From positions 1 through 7,583 of the forward strand of contig JACQRA010000023.1 of assembly GCA_016206725.1 (NCBI GenBank): DNA of 7,583 bases, read 5' to 3'. Source of the DNA: Candidatus Omnitrophota bacterium. GTDB lineage: Bacteria > Omnitrophota > Gorgyraeia > Aquiviventales > Aquiviventaceae. The translations under genes were made by a program, and so were the position numbers. This document shows, piece by piece, positions 1 to 5,784 of the stretch (position 1 is its first letter; every line of letters starts with the position of its first letter). Under the pieces are notes generated by a model, which saw nothing but the letters and a program-made list of their open reading frames with translations, was not told the DNA's origin and made no database searches.

Positions 1-1
1 C

Positions 2-55
2 CGATAAGGCGCCAAAGCGCCCTCAGAAGCTTCGGCAACTAAGGCCACCCTATCG
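2..55 (-). promoter_or_regulatory. Candidate riboswitch expression platform (cut by window edge)
   Basis: Two mutually exclusive minus-strand structures are visible. One is a hairpin just after P1: AGGGCGC (23-17) with GCGCCTT (12-6), loop TTTG, 7 pairs including one G-U. The other is a 10-pair helix joining CGATAGGGTG (55-46), which contains the 3' side of P3, to CGCCTTATCG (11-2), with eight Watson-Crick and two G-U pairs. Forming the second destroys both the ligand-binding P3 and the hairpin. No U-tract follows the hairpin before the edge, so I cannot say whether control is by termination or by translation. Confidence 0.5.
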
Positions 56-203
56 CACAGGCACGGATCTCAGACGCCTCTGCCCCGACAATAAAGAGTC
101 GAGGAGCGCTTCTCCAGCGCTCGTCTGCCGTGACACCCCGGCGACGTAGGCCCTCAGCTTTGCGGCCCCGCCTTTCGACGGGTGTGCCTTTATCGGCTCC
201 CAA
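23..203 (-). promoter_or_regulatory. Cyclic-di-GMP-I (GEMM-I) riboswitch aptamer with expanded P3
   Basis: This is read on the minus strand. Seen: GGCACACC (188-181), a 6-bp stem 182-177/172-167 capped by the tetraloop GAAA (176-173), then the GEMM core GCAAAGC (163-157) and GGGCCTA (153-147). The other side of the third helix lies far downstream: TAGG (52-49) pairs CCTA (150-147), and CCTTA (44-40) pairs TGAGG (156-152). It is followed by GTTGCCGAA (39-31), the usual GEMM 3' block. A closing helix P1 forms from TTGGGAGC (203-196) with GCTTCTGA (30-23): 8 pairs, three of them G-U. Known: this family binds c-di-GMP through a G in the AGGGC-like block (here g188), an A in GCAAAGC (here a161) and a C in the 3' block (here about c35). 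Odd: CACAC and CCGCAAAG replace the commoner CAAAC and ACGCAAAG, and about 94 nt are inserted in P3 (146-53). The controlled gene lies left of the window on the minus strand. Confidence 0.82.
53..146 (-). other. Structured insertion inside riboswitch helix P3
   Basis: Between the two strands of P3 lie about 94 nt that fold into a series of local hairpins on the minus strand. They are CGTCGCCG (146-139) with CGGC-A-GACG (130-122, one bulged A), GAGCGCT (122-116) with AGCGCTC (110-104, perfect 7 bp, loop GGAGA), CGAC (101-98) with GTCG (89-86), and CAGA (82-79) with TCTG (74-71, loop GGCG). The first two share one base, g122. The GEMM reference I recall (Vc2 of Vibrio cholerae) has a loop of only some 15-20 nt here. 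The role is unknown. Confidence 0.55.
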
Positions 204-209
204 CGCAAA

Positions 210-239
210 AGTCTACCACAACCGTCGGCGCCCCATCAA
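210..239 (-). promoter_or_regulatory. Promoter of the riboswitch transcript
   Basis: On the minus strand TTGATG (239-234, 4 of 6 to the -35 consensus) stands 18 nt before TAGACT (215-210, 4 of 6 to the -10 consensus). The -10 is preceded by TGG (218-216), an extended -10. The predicted start, 7 nt past the -10, is at about 203-204, exactly where helix P1 of the riboswitch begins. This agreement with an independently folded element is the main support. The -35 lies directly behind the nagZ stop codon, so the riboswitch transcript probably does not depend on nagZ read-through. Confidence 0.6.
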
Positions 240-241
240 GG

Positions 242-1240
242 TCACGTACAAGAAAAACGCTTACGGGACTTCCGAATCTGCTCCACCCGTTGCTCCAACG
301 CTGCCACGGACAACCGTCCTGTTCGGTGCTCTTCGCACAGCGCGTCAAACGCCTGGCGCTGCCGCAGCACATCCGAGCAGATTAATAACATATCATGCCC
401 CGCTTCAACGGCGCGCACGGCGGCCTCCCCAATGGGACAGAGTCCTCGCAGTGCACCCATCTCCAGATCATCACTCAAGATGAGTCCTTGAAAGCCGAGT
501 TCACGCCGCAGCAGCTCATGAATGAGCCGCTTCGAAAAGGTTGCTGGAAGACTCGGAGAGGAGTCCAGTTTCGGATAACAGACGTGGGACGACATGATCG
601 TCGCCACCCCGGCCTGAATCGACTCGATAAACGGCTTGAGATGGACGGTGCGCATGTCCTCCCAATCCAAGGTCACAACGGGTAATTGCTTATGCGGGTC
701 TTTGGGGACAGCGCCAAGACCAGGAAAATGTTTCGCGCAGGCGGCCACTCCGTGATCTTGAAGGCCGTGGATGCGCGCCACGCTGAATTCAGCGACCCGC
801 TTCGCCTCGTGACCATAGGAGCGATCCCCGATCACGGGGTCGCTGCCTGAGACCAAGACATCCACGCACGGCGCCAGGTTGACATGCGCCCCAAGGGCGC
901 GTAATTCCTCCGCCTCGATCTGCCCTTGGCGCCGAACCTCATCGGGAGTCTGGCTGGCTCCGACGGTCAGCGCATCGGGAAACTGCGTGACCCCGCTCGA
1001 AAACCTCACCACCCGACCGCCTTCATGATCGACCATGACGAGCAACTCGCGCCCACAGGCTTCGTTGAGGGATTTCACCAACGCGCGAAACTGCTCGGGC
1101 GACTCGAAATTGCGGGCGAATGGAATGAAGCCACCGGCGTGGATCGCTCGGAGGTGATTCGCCACCTCATCTGTCAGCCGCGTGCCGGGAATGCCAACAA
1201 CTAAGGTGGACCCGATGAGTTCTTCAAGTGTCACGGACAT
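242..1240 (-). CDS. nagZ: Beta-N-acetylhexosaminidase NagZ (GH3), cytosolic
   Basis: A family 3 glycoside hydrolase that removes the N-acetylglucosamine from GlcNAc-anhydroMurNAc (peptides) during peptidoglycan recycling, in the cytosol. The product has 332 residues, normal for the single-domain NagZ type. Visible landmarks are the substrate-binding block DHEGG (71-75), KHFPG (170-174) followed by DPH (181-183), equivalent to the D-S-H catalytic dyad with His183 as acid/base, and SDDLEMGAL (256-264) with Asp257 as the expected nucleophile. There is no signal peptide, as expected for a cytosolic enzyme. The reading frame stays open to an ATG at 1300, but the start at 1240 is preferred: family similarity begins at LEELIG, and a good extended -10 element sits immediately upstream. 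No Shine-Dalgarno sequence precedes either start. It is transcribed divergently from murQ and anmK, which act on its products. Confidence 0.95.
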   Translation of the reverse strand: MSVTLEELIGSTLVVGIPGTRLTDEVANHLRAIHAGGFIPFARNFESPEQFRALVKSLNEACGRELLVMVDHEGGRVVRFSSGVTQFPDALTVGASQTPDEVRRQGQIEAEELRALGAHVNLAPCVDVLVSGSDPVIGDRSYGHEAKRVAEFSVARIHGLQDHGVAACAKHFPGLGAVPKDPHKQLPVVTLDWEDMRTVHLKPFIESIQAGVATIMSSHVCYPKLDSSPSLPATFSKRLIHELLRRELGFQGLILSDDLEMGALRGLCPIGEAAVRAVEAGHDMLLICSDVLRQRQAFDALCEEHRTGRLSVAALEQRVEQIRKSRKRFSCT

Positions 1241-1247
1241 CGACCAG

Positions 1248-1277
1248 ATTGTAGCATGCCGGTTGCGCCGCACCCAA
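1248..1277 (-). promoter_or_regulatory. nagZ promoter, predicts leaderless mRNA
   Basis: Minus strand: TTGGGT (1277-1272), an 18-nt spacer, then TACAAT (1253-1248, 5 of 6 to consensus) preceded by TGC (extended -10, 1256-1254). Only 7 nt (1247-1241) separate the -10 from the nagZ ATG, so transcription should begin at about 1241-1240, at or next to the start codon. No ribosome-binding site is possible in such a transcript. The -35 lies inside the murQ promoter spacer, so the two promoters overlap. Confidence 0.65.
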
Positions 1278-1291
1278 CCCCATGTTATCCT
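1263..1291 (+). promoter_or_regulatory. murQ promoter, predicts leaderless mRNA
   Basis: Plus strand: TTGCGC (1263-1268), a 17-nt spacer, then TATCCT (1286-1291, 4 of 6) preceded by TGT (extended -10, 1283-1285). Seven nt (1292-1298) follow before the murQ ATG at 1299, so the predicted start of the transcript is the A of the ATG or the base before it. The arrangement mirrors that of nagZ. The hexamers are weaker than those of nagZ, so confidence is lower. Confidence 0.5.
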
Positions 1292-1298
1292 CACAGGC

Positions 1299-2192
1299 AT
1301 GGCCGTGAACTACGCGCGCCTGCCCACCGAGCAACCCAATCCCCGCAGTCGGCATCTCGACCGTCTGACCACCACCCAGCTCCTTCGCCTCATCAATCAA
1401 GAAGATGCCATGGTCCCCCACGCGGTGAGTCGCGTCCTCCCACAGATTGCGCATGCCATCTCCCTCATCATCGCTTCGTTGCGGGAAGGAGGCCGCGTGT
1501 TCTTCCTCGGCGCCGGCACGAGCGGACGCCTGGGCGTGATCGAAGCGGCCGAGTGTCCTCCCACCTTCAATACGCCGTCATCAATGGTCCAAGCGATCAT
1601 CGCGGGTGGGCCTTCGGCCGTATTCCGCTCGCGCGAAGGGGCTGAAGATGATCGCCGAGCCGCTCAACGAGCCGTTGACCGTCACGTGCGAGCAGGCGAT
1701 AGTCTCGTGGGGATCGCGGCCAGCGGTGTCACGCCGTTTGTCGAAGAAGGCTTGCGCACCGCGCGCAAGCAGGGGGCTTCAACCGTGCTGCTGACCTGCT
1801 CCGCCTCCGGCGGACGCCGCCTCGCTGACGTGGTGATCGCCCCGCGCGTCGGTCCAGAAATCCTCACCGGCTCCACCCGCCTGAAAGCCGGCACCGCCAC
1901 CAAGCTCGTCCTTAATATGCTCACCATCGCGTCGATGGTCCGGATGGGAAAAGTCTACGGCCATTTCATGGTGGACGTCCGCCCCACCTCACGCAAATTG
2001 CGCGAACGTGCTCTACGCCTCATTCAAACCATCGCCGGTACTTCACGATTGCCCGCGGCTTCGTCACTTCGACGAGCCCACGGGGATACCAAAGTCGCCA
2101 TCGTCATGGCGTCGCTCCACGTGGACGCCGCTCGCGCCCGTCACCTCCTCACCCAACACCACGGCTTACTTCGACACGTTCTCTCCAAATGA
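1299..2192 (+). CDS. murQ: N-acetylmuramic acid 6-phosphate etherase MurQ
   Basis: Cleaves the lactyl ether of MurNAc-6-phosphate to give GlcNAc-6-phosphate and D-lactate, the cytosolic step that feeds recycled wall sugar into amino-sugar metabolism. It has 297 residues, the usual length for this SIS-fold family. Visible: TEQPNPRS (10-17), the conserved N-terminal signature; GAGTSGRLG (71-79), the phosphosugar loop, followed by EAAECPPTF (82-90); GAEDD (114-118); ASGVTP in the second half; and MVDVRPTSRKLRERA toward the C-terminus. Glu85 and Glu116 align, at a constant offset of two, with the two glutamates known as catalytic in E. coli MurQ (83 and 114). The frame is open upstream to 1182, but that extension overlaps nagZ on the other strand and has no family similarity, so the ATG at 1299 is chosen. 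anmK, whose product is MurQ's substrate, follows after 46 bp. Confidence 0.95.
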   Translation: MAVNYARLPTEQPNPRSRHLDRLTTTQLLRLINQEDAMVPHAVSRVLPQIAHAISLIIASLREGGRVFFLGAGTSGRLGVIEAAECPPTFNTPSSMVQAIIAGGPSAVFRSREGAEDDRRAAQRAVDRHVRAGDSLVGIAASGVTPFVEEGLRTARKQGASTVLLTCSASGGRRLADVVIAPRVGPEILTGSTRLKAGTATKLVLNMLTIASMVRMGKVYGHFMVDVRPTSRKLRERALRLIQTIAGTSRLPAASSLRRAHGDTKVAIVMASLHVDAARARHLLTQHHGLLRHVLSK

Positions 2193-2238
2193 CACAGATG
2201 ATACGTGTGTGTTCTTTCATGCTTCCCCCTTCTCGCTC

Positions 2239-3336
2239 ATGGCATTAGCGATTGGCCTCATGTCCGGCACGTCGTGCGACGGGATTTCCGCTGCCCTCGT
2301 CGAGTTCCGAGGGCGACACGTTCGACTCATTGGCTTTCGCACGTCGACTTATCCCGAATCCCTCGCTCAGCTCTTGCGTCACGCCAGGGAGCTTGCGGTT
2401 CCGCACGCCGCCCAGCTTCACGTGCTCCTTGGGGAATTGTTCGCCAAGGCCGCGCGTGACCTCCTCCGCCTACGGCGGACGCCGGCTCGTCGTGTGACCG
2501 TCATCGGATCGCACGGACATACCGTCTATCACGGTCCGCGCGATCCCATTCCATGTACCCTGCAATTGGGGGAACCCGCCATCATCGCGGAACGCACCGG
2601 CATCCCCGTCGTGGCCGATTTCCGTCCGCGCGATCTCGCTGTCGGAGGCGAAGGAGCGCCGCTGATTCCCTTCTTTGATCGCTGGAGATTCGGTACCGGT
2701 GCGCCGCGAGCGCTCCAAAATATCGGCGGCATCGCCAATGTCACCATCGTGGGACGCCGTCTCAGACCGATCGCCTTTGACACCGGTCCAGGGAACTGTC
2801 TGCTCGACATGGCGGCCCAACGACTCACGCGAGGAAAACAACGCTTCGACCGTCATGGCGCAATGGCTCAACGAGGGCAGGTGGACCTCGCGATCGTCCG
2901 TCGGATGTGGACTCATCCGTATTTCCGCCGACCACCCCCGAAATCAACCGGCCCCGAGGTGTTCAACGAGTCGTTCCTCCGATCGGTCTTCGGACAGCGA
3001 TGGGTATCGCGTCGCGCCGATGTGGTGGCCACCGTCACCTATTTCACGGCGTATAGTATCGCAGAGAGTTACCGGCGATTCGTCCCGGTCAGGCTGTCTG
3101 AGGTGATCGTCAGCGGGGGTGGAGTGTTCAATCGCACGCTCATGAACCATCTCAAGCGATTGCTCGATCCTCTTCCGGTTCGATCCATCGTGCGCTATGG
3201 CCTGCACCCGCAGGCGAAAGAACCCGCGGCCTTCGCGCTGCTGGCCCTTCGCGCGATCCGCCATCAGCCCAACCACTTTCCTTCAACGACCGGCGCGTCA
3301 CACGCCCGCATCCTCGGCAACCTGACGCCGGCATGA
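2239..3336 (+). CDS. anmK: Anhydro-N-acetylmuramic acid kinase AnmK
   Basis: Uses ATP and water to open the 1,6-anhydro ring of anhydroMurNAc and phosphorylate it, giving MurNAc-6-phosphate for MurQ. It has 365 residues, close to the roughly 370 of E. coli AnmK. Visible: MSGTSCDG (8-15), the N-terminal phosphate loop; GSHGHTVYHGP (90-100); VVADFRPRDLAVGGEGAPL (124-142), the most conserved block, which holds the catalytic aspartate of the family; NIGGIANVT (161-169); FDTGPGN (180-186); SGGGVFN (292-298); and AKEPAAFALLA (326-336). The frame is open back to 2008 inside murQ and a GTG lies at 2209, but homology begins at the ATG at 2239. The pyrimidine-rich stretch before it contains no Shine-Dalgarno sequence, so translation probably depends on coupling to murQ or on an unstructured leader. 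Its last four bases are shared with the symporter start. Confidence 0.95.
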   Translation: MALAIGLMSGTSCDGISAALVEFRGRHVRLIGFRTSTYPESLAQLLRHARELAVPHAAQLHVLLGELFAKAARDLLRLRRTPARRVTVIGSHGHTVYHGPRDPIPCTLQLGEPAIIAERTGIPVVADFRPRDLAVGGEGAPLIPFFDRWRFGTGAPRALQNIGGIANVTIVGRRLRPIAFDTGPGNCLLDMAAQRLTRGKQRFDRHGAMAQRGQVDLAIVRRMWTHPYFRRPPPKSTGPEVFNESFLRSVFGQRWVSRRADVVATVTYFTAYSIAESYRRFVPVRLSEVIVSGGGVFNRTLMNHLKRLLDPLPVRSIVRYGLHPQAKEPAAFALLALRAIRHQPNHFPSTTGASHARILGNLTPA

Positions 3337-5117
3337 CGTGGATTGATTGGTCCGTCGTCGCGATCTTCTTCCTCATCAGCATCGCCCTCGGCACGGTCTT
3401 TACGAAACGCGCCGGGCAAAGCCTGGAATCGTACTTCGTGTCCAACCGACAGCTCGGCTGGTGGCTCGCCGGCAGCTCGATGGCTGCCACCGCCTTCTCC
3501 TCTGACACGCCCTTGTTGCTGACCGGCATGATCCGCCGGCGGGGCGTGTGGGGCGTGTGGGAGGTGCTGGCGCTCTCCATCAGCACCATGCTGGCCGTCT
3601 TCGTCTTTGCCAAACTCTGGAAACGCGCCAACGTAATGACCGAAGTGGAATTGGTCGAGCGGCGCTACAGCGGAGGCGCCGCGGCCTGGCTGCGCGGCTT
3701 CAAGACGATCTACTGGGGACTGCTGTACAACTGCTATGTCCTCGGGGCGTGGCCCGTGACGGGCTTGCGCAAAGTCCTCGAGGAGATGACCGGCGCCGGC
3801 CGAGAGACGGCGATCATCGTGAGTGTCATCCTGGCAACGCTCTACACCTCCTCATCAGGGCTATGGGGGGTGGCGCTGACTGATCTGTTTCAGTTTATCT
3901 GGGCGATGGTCGGTGCGATCATCCTCGCGTGGGCTGCCGTGAACGCGGTGGGCGGGATGACGTCGTTGCGCGAGTCGCTCGAAGGGACCTCGGCCCTGGC
4001 GATCATCCCGCCGATGGCGTCAGGCGGCGAGGGATCGTGGGTCTCCTCGCCATTCGGCTGGTTCGCGGGGTTGCTCCTAGTGCAGTGGTGGGCGTGGAAG
4101 AATACTGACGGCGGCGGCATCCTCGTCCAGCGACTCGTCTCGTGCAAAGACGAGCGGCAAGCGATGTGGTCGGTGCTCTGGTTCAACATCGCCCATTATT
4201 GCCTGCGGTCCTGGCCCTGGATCCTCACCGCCCTGGCTTCCCTACTCCTTGTGCCCAACGCCCATCTTGCCGTGGATGGATTCATTGACCACGAGCGCGC
4301 GTATCCTCGACTCATCACCCTGTTGCTGCCGGTCGGCCTGAAAGGGGTGATGCTCGCGTCGTTCTTCGCCGCGTTCCTCTCAACAGCCAGCACGCATCTG
4401 AACTGGGGCGCCTCGTATCTGGTCAACGACGTCTACAAGCGGTTTATCCGACGAAACGCCGATACCCGACACTACCTGTTCGTCTCGCGTCTGATGCCAT
4501 GGGGATTGGCTGTTGGGGCTGTGTGGGTTGCATGGTCCATCCACAGCGTGGGCGAAGCCTTCACCTTGATCTTGAACCTCACCGCCGGCATCGGCCCGGT
4601 CTATCTGCTGCGATGGCTCTGGTGGCGGGTCAACCCCTGGAGCGAGATCGCGGCGATGTGCGTCAGCCTTCCGATGTTGTGGATGCGCCCTCACGTCCTC
4701 GCGTGGCTGGGCATTCCCCAGGGCTTAGTGACCGAGTTGCTGTTCATGGTCATCGGCTCCGCCTGCTGTTGGCTGCCGGCGACGCTGCTGACGCGGCCGG
4801 TTGATCGGCAGACGCTGACGGCGTTCTACGAGGCAGTCCGTCCACCGGGCTGGTGGAAGCCGATTGCCGCAATGGGCAGCGGTGAGCCATGGGGACTCAG
4901 CGTGGTGCAGTGGGTCTTGGGGACCATCGCGATTCTAACGACGACCCTCTCACCACTGGCCATCGTCTTGGGTCAGGCGCCGGCGGGATGGGTAGGGTGC
5001 GGAGTAGCCGCGCTGAGTTGGCTCGGTCTTGTCAGAACGATCACGACGACCACGTGGCGATGGCGAGGCCAGCTTCGTAGAGCAGCGCCATCGGAATCGT
5101 CACAAACAGCAAACTGA
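3333..5117 (+). CDS. Sodium:solute symporter (SSS family), candidate wall-sugar importer
   Basis: An inner-membrane transporter of 594 residues with at least a dozen hydrophobic segments, starting at residues 5-22. SSS-family landmarks: SNRQLGWWLAGSSM (37-50) followed by ATAFSSDTP (52-60); TEVELVERRYSGG (103-115); LWGVALTDLFQF (177-188); and FLSTASTHLNWGAS (348-361) with NDVYKRF (365-371). Ser350/Thr351 and Ser353/Thr354 lie where the family's sodium site is formed on the eighth core helix. A tail with TAFYEAVRPPGWW (496-508) and two further hydrophobic segments follows the core. The start overlaps the anmK stop (ATGA), which indicates translational coupling, and no Shine-Dalgarno is seen. 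Substrate is not determinable from sequence. Co-translation with murQ and anmK suggests MurNAc, anhydroMurNAc or a related sugar, and is inference only. The last 77 bp are antisense to tatC. Confidence 0.88.
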   Translation: MTWIDWSVVAIFFLISIALGTVFTKRAGQSLESYFVSNRQLGWWLAGSSMAATAFSSDTPLLLTGMIRRRGVWGVWEVLALSISTMLAVFVFAKLWKRANVMTEVELVERRYSGGAAAWLRGFKTIYWGLLYNCYVLGAWPVTGLRKVLEEMTGAGRETAIIVSVILATLYTSSSGLWGVALTDLFQFIWAMVGAIILAWAAVNAVGGMTSLRESLEGTSALAIIPPMASGGEGSWVSSPFGWFAGLLLVQWWAWKNTDGGGILVQRLVSCKDERQAMWSVLWFNIAHYCLRSWPWILTALASLLLVPNAHLAVDGFIDHERAYPRLITLLLPVGLKGVMLASFFAAFLSTASTHLNWGASYLVNDVYKRFIRRNADTRHYLFVSRLMPWGLAVGAVWVAWSIHSVGEAFTLILNLTAGIGPVYLLRWLWWRVNPWSEIAAMCVSLPMLWMRPHVLAWLGIPQGLVTELLFMVIGSACCWLPATLLTRPVDRQTLTAFYEAVRPPGWWKPIAAMGSGEPWGLSVVQWVLGTIAILTTTLSPLAIVLGQAPAGWVGCGVAALSWLGLVRTITTTTWRWRGQLRRAAPSESSQTAN

Positions 5118-5784
5118 TCGCATCGGTCGTGGGAGTCAGCACGGCCGCCATGATCAGCATGACCAGCAGGACCAGCGGGCGAGAGCGCCGCAGCCACTTC
5201 GCCGATACCACACCCAGTCGGGTCAACATCACCACCGCCACGGGCAGTTCAAACAAGACCCCGCAGAGCACGATGACGCCGAGGACAAACGACAGGTACT
5301 GGTTGATGGAAATCACCGGCTCCAACCGTCCCCCACCCACACTCAGCAGGAGTTTGAGGAACGCCGGCAGGCATACCGTGTAGGCAAACGCCCCGCCGAA
5401 GATGAACAGCGCGATGCCCCATCCGACGAACGAGAAACCGTAGGATCGTTCCTTCCACGTCAGCGCAGGACGCACGAACGCCCAGAGTTGATATAACACG
5501 ACCGGCATGGCCACGACGAGGCCGGAGACGACAATGACTTTCAGGTAGGCCGCCAATCCTTCCGTCGGGCTGAAAAACGCGAGGCGCGTCAGATAGGGCT
5601 CCGCCGGTTGCGTGAGCCAGGCGAGAATCCGATCCGCGAAGAGGGCGCTGGAAACCGAGGCGATCACCACCGTCAACAGGCTGATCCCAAGCCGTCGGCG
5701 CAGCTCCTGCAGATGTTCAGATACCGTGAGTCGTCCTTCTCCTCCAGAGGCGGATCCGCCTTTGGCGGAGACAAGCTCAGGCAT
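5041..5784 (-). CDS. tatC: Sec-independent (Tat) protein translocase subunit TatC
   Basis: The multi-pass inner-membrane receptor of the twin-arginine pathway, which recognises RR signal peptides and exports folded proteins. It has 247 residues, usual length, with six hydrophobic segments. Visible motifs: HLQELRRRL (24-32) with the signal-peptide-contacting Glu27; SPTEG (72-76); YQLWAFVRPAL (98-108) followed by KER (111-113) with Glu112; FELP (178-181); LTPTTDAIS (216-224); and PMALLYE (231-237). The first 20 residues are an unusual Gly/Ser-rich lead. The start is the only plausible one, because no other start codon lies between it and the HLQELR block. The ATG lies inside the 3' end of the preceding small gene (8-bp overlap), so translation is probably coupled. 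No tatA or tatB is in the window. A perfect 6-bp hairpin follows the start codon at 5769-5755. Confidence 0.95.
   Translation of the reverse strand: MPELVSAKGGSASGGEGRLTVSEHLQELRRRLGISLLTVVIASVSSALFADRILAWLTQPAEPYLTRLAFFSPTEGLAAYLKVIVVSGLVVAMPVVLYQLWAFVRPALTWKERSYGFSFVGWGIALFIFGGAFAYTVCLPAFLKLLLSVGGGRLEPVISINQYLSFVLGVIVLCGVLFELPVAVVMLTRLGVVSAKWLRRSRPLVLLVMLIMAAVLTPTTDAISLLFVTIPMALLYEAGLAIATWSS
5755..5769 (-). repeat. Hairpin just inside tatC
   Basis: On the minus strand TCCGCC-AAA-GGCGGA is a perfect 6-bp inverted repeat with a 3-nt loop, 15-29 nt downstream of the A of the tatC start codon. It is followed directly by another TCCGCC, so the middle arm can pair with either side. It lies in the Gly/Ser-rich N-terminal codons. 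It could slow ribosome entry, or be a by-product of glycine and alanine codons. Confidence 0.4.

Noticed and set aside
1..48. Minus-strand reading from a GTG at 48, giving VALVAEASEGALAPYR to the window edge
   Set aside because: The same bases form the 3' side of riboswitch helices P3 and P1, no ribosome-binding site precedes the GTG, and a stop codon lies shortly upstream.
104..122. Perfect inverted repeat GAGCGCT/AGCGCTC as the nagZ transcription terminator
   Set aside because: The U-rich stretch on the minus strand starts about 8 nt past the stem and is interrupted, and the hairpin lies inside the riboswitch P3 insertion.
3..149. Plus-strand open frame from the left edge ending at the TAG near 147-149, as a C-terminal gene fragment
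   Set aside because: No recognisable protein similarity, and it is antisense to a well-supported structured RNA.
1241..1300. nagZ start at the ATG at 1300, adding 20 residues
   Set aside because: The added residues do not resemble the family, and this start would place the nagZ promoter inside its own coding sequence.
2008..2238. Longer AnmK starting inside murQ
   Set aside because: The 77 extra residues are an out-of-frame reading of the murQ 3' end and show no similarity to AnmK, whose homology begins at the ATG at 2239.
2470..2916. Long minus-strand open frame inside anmK, and similar frames inside other genes (for example 1682-1927 and 6777-7421)
   Set aside because: These are shadows of GC-rich coding sequence, with arginine/serine/proline-rich translations and no recognisable domains.
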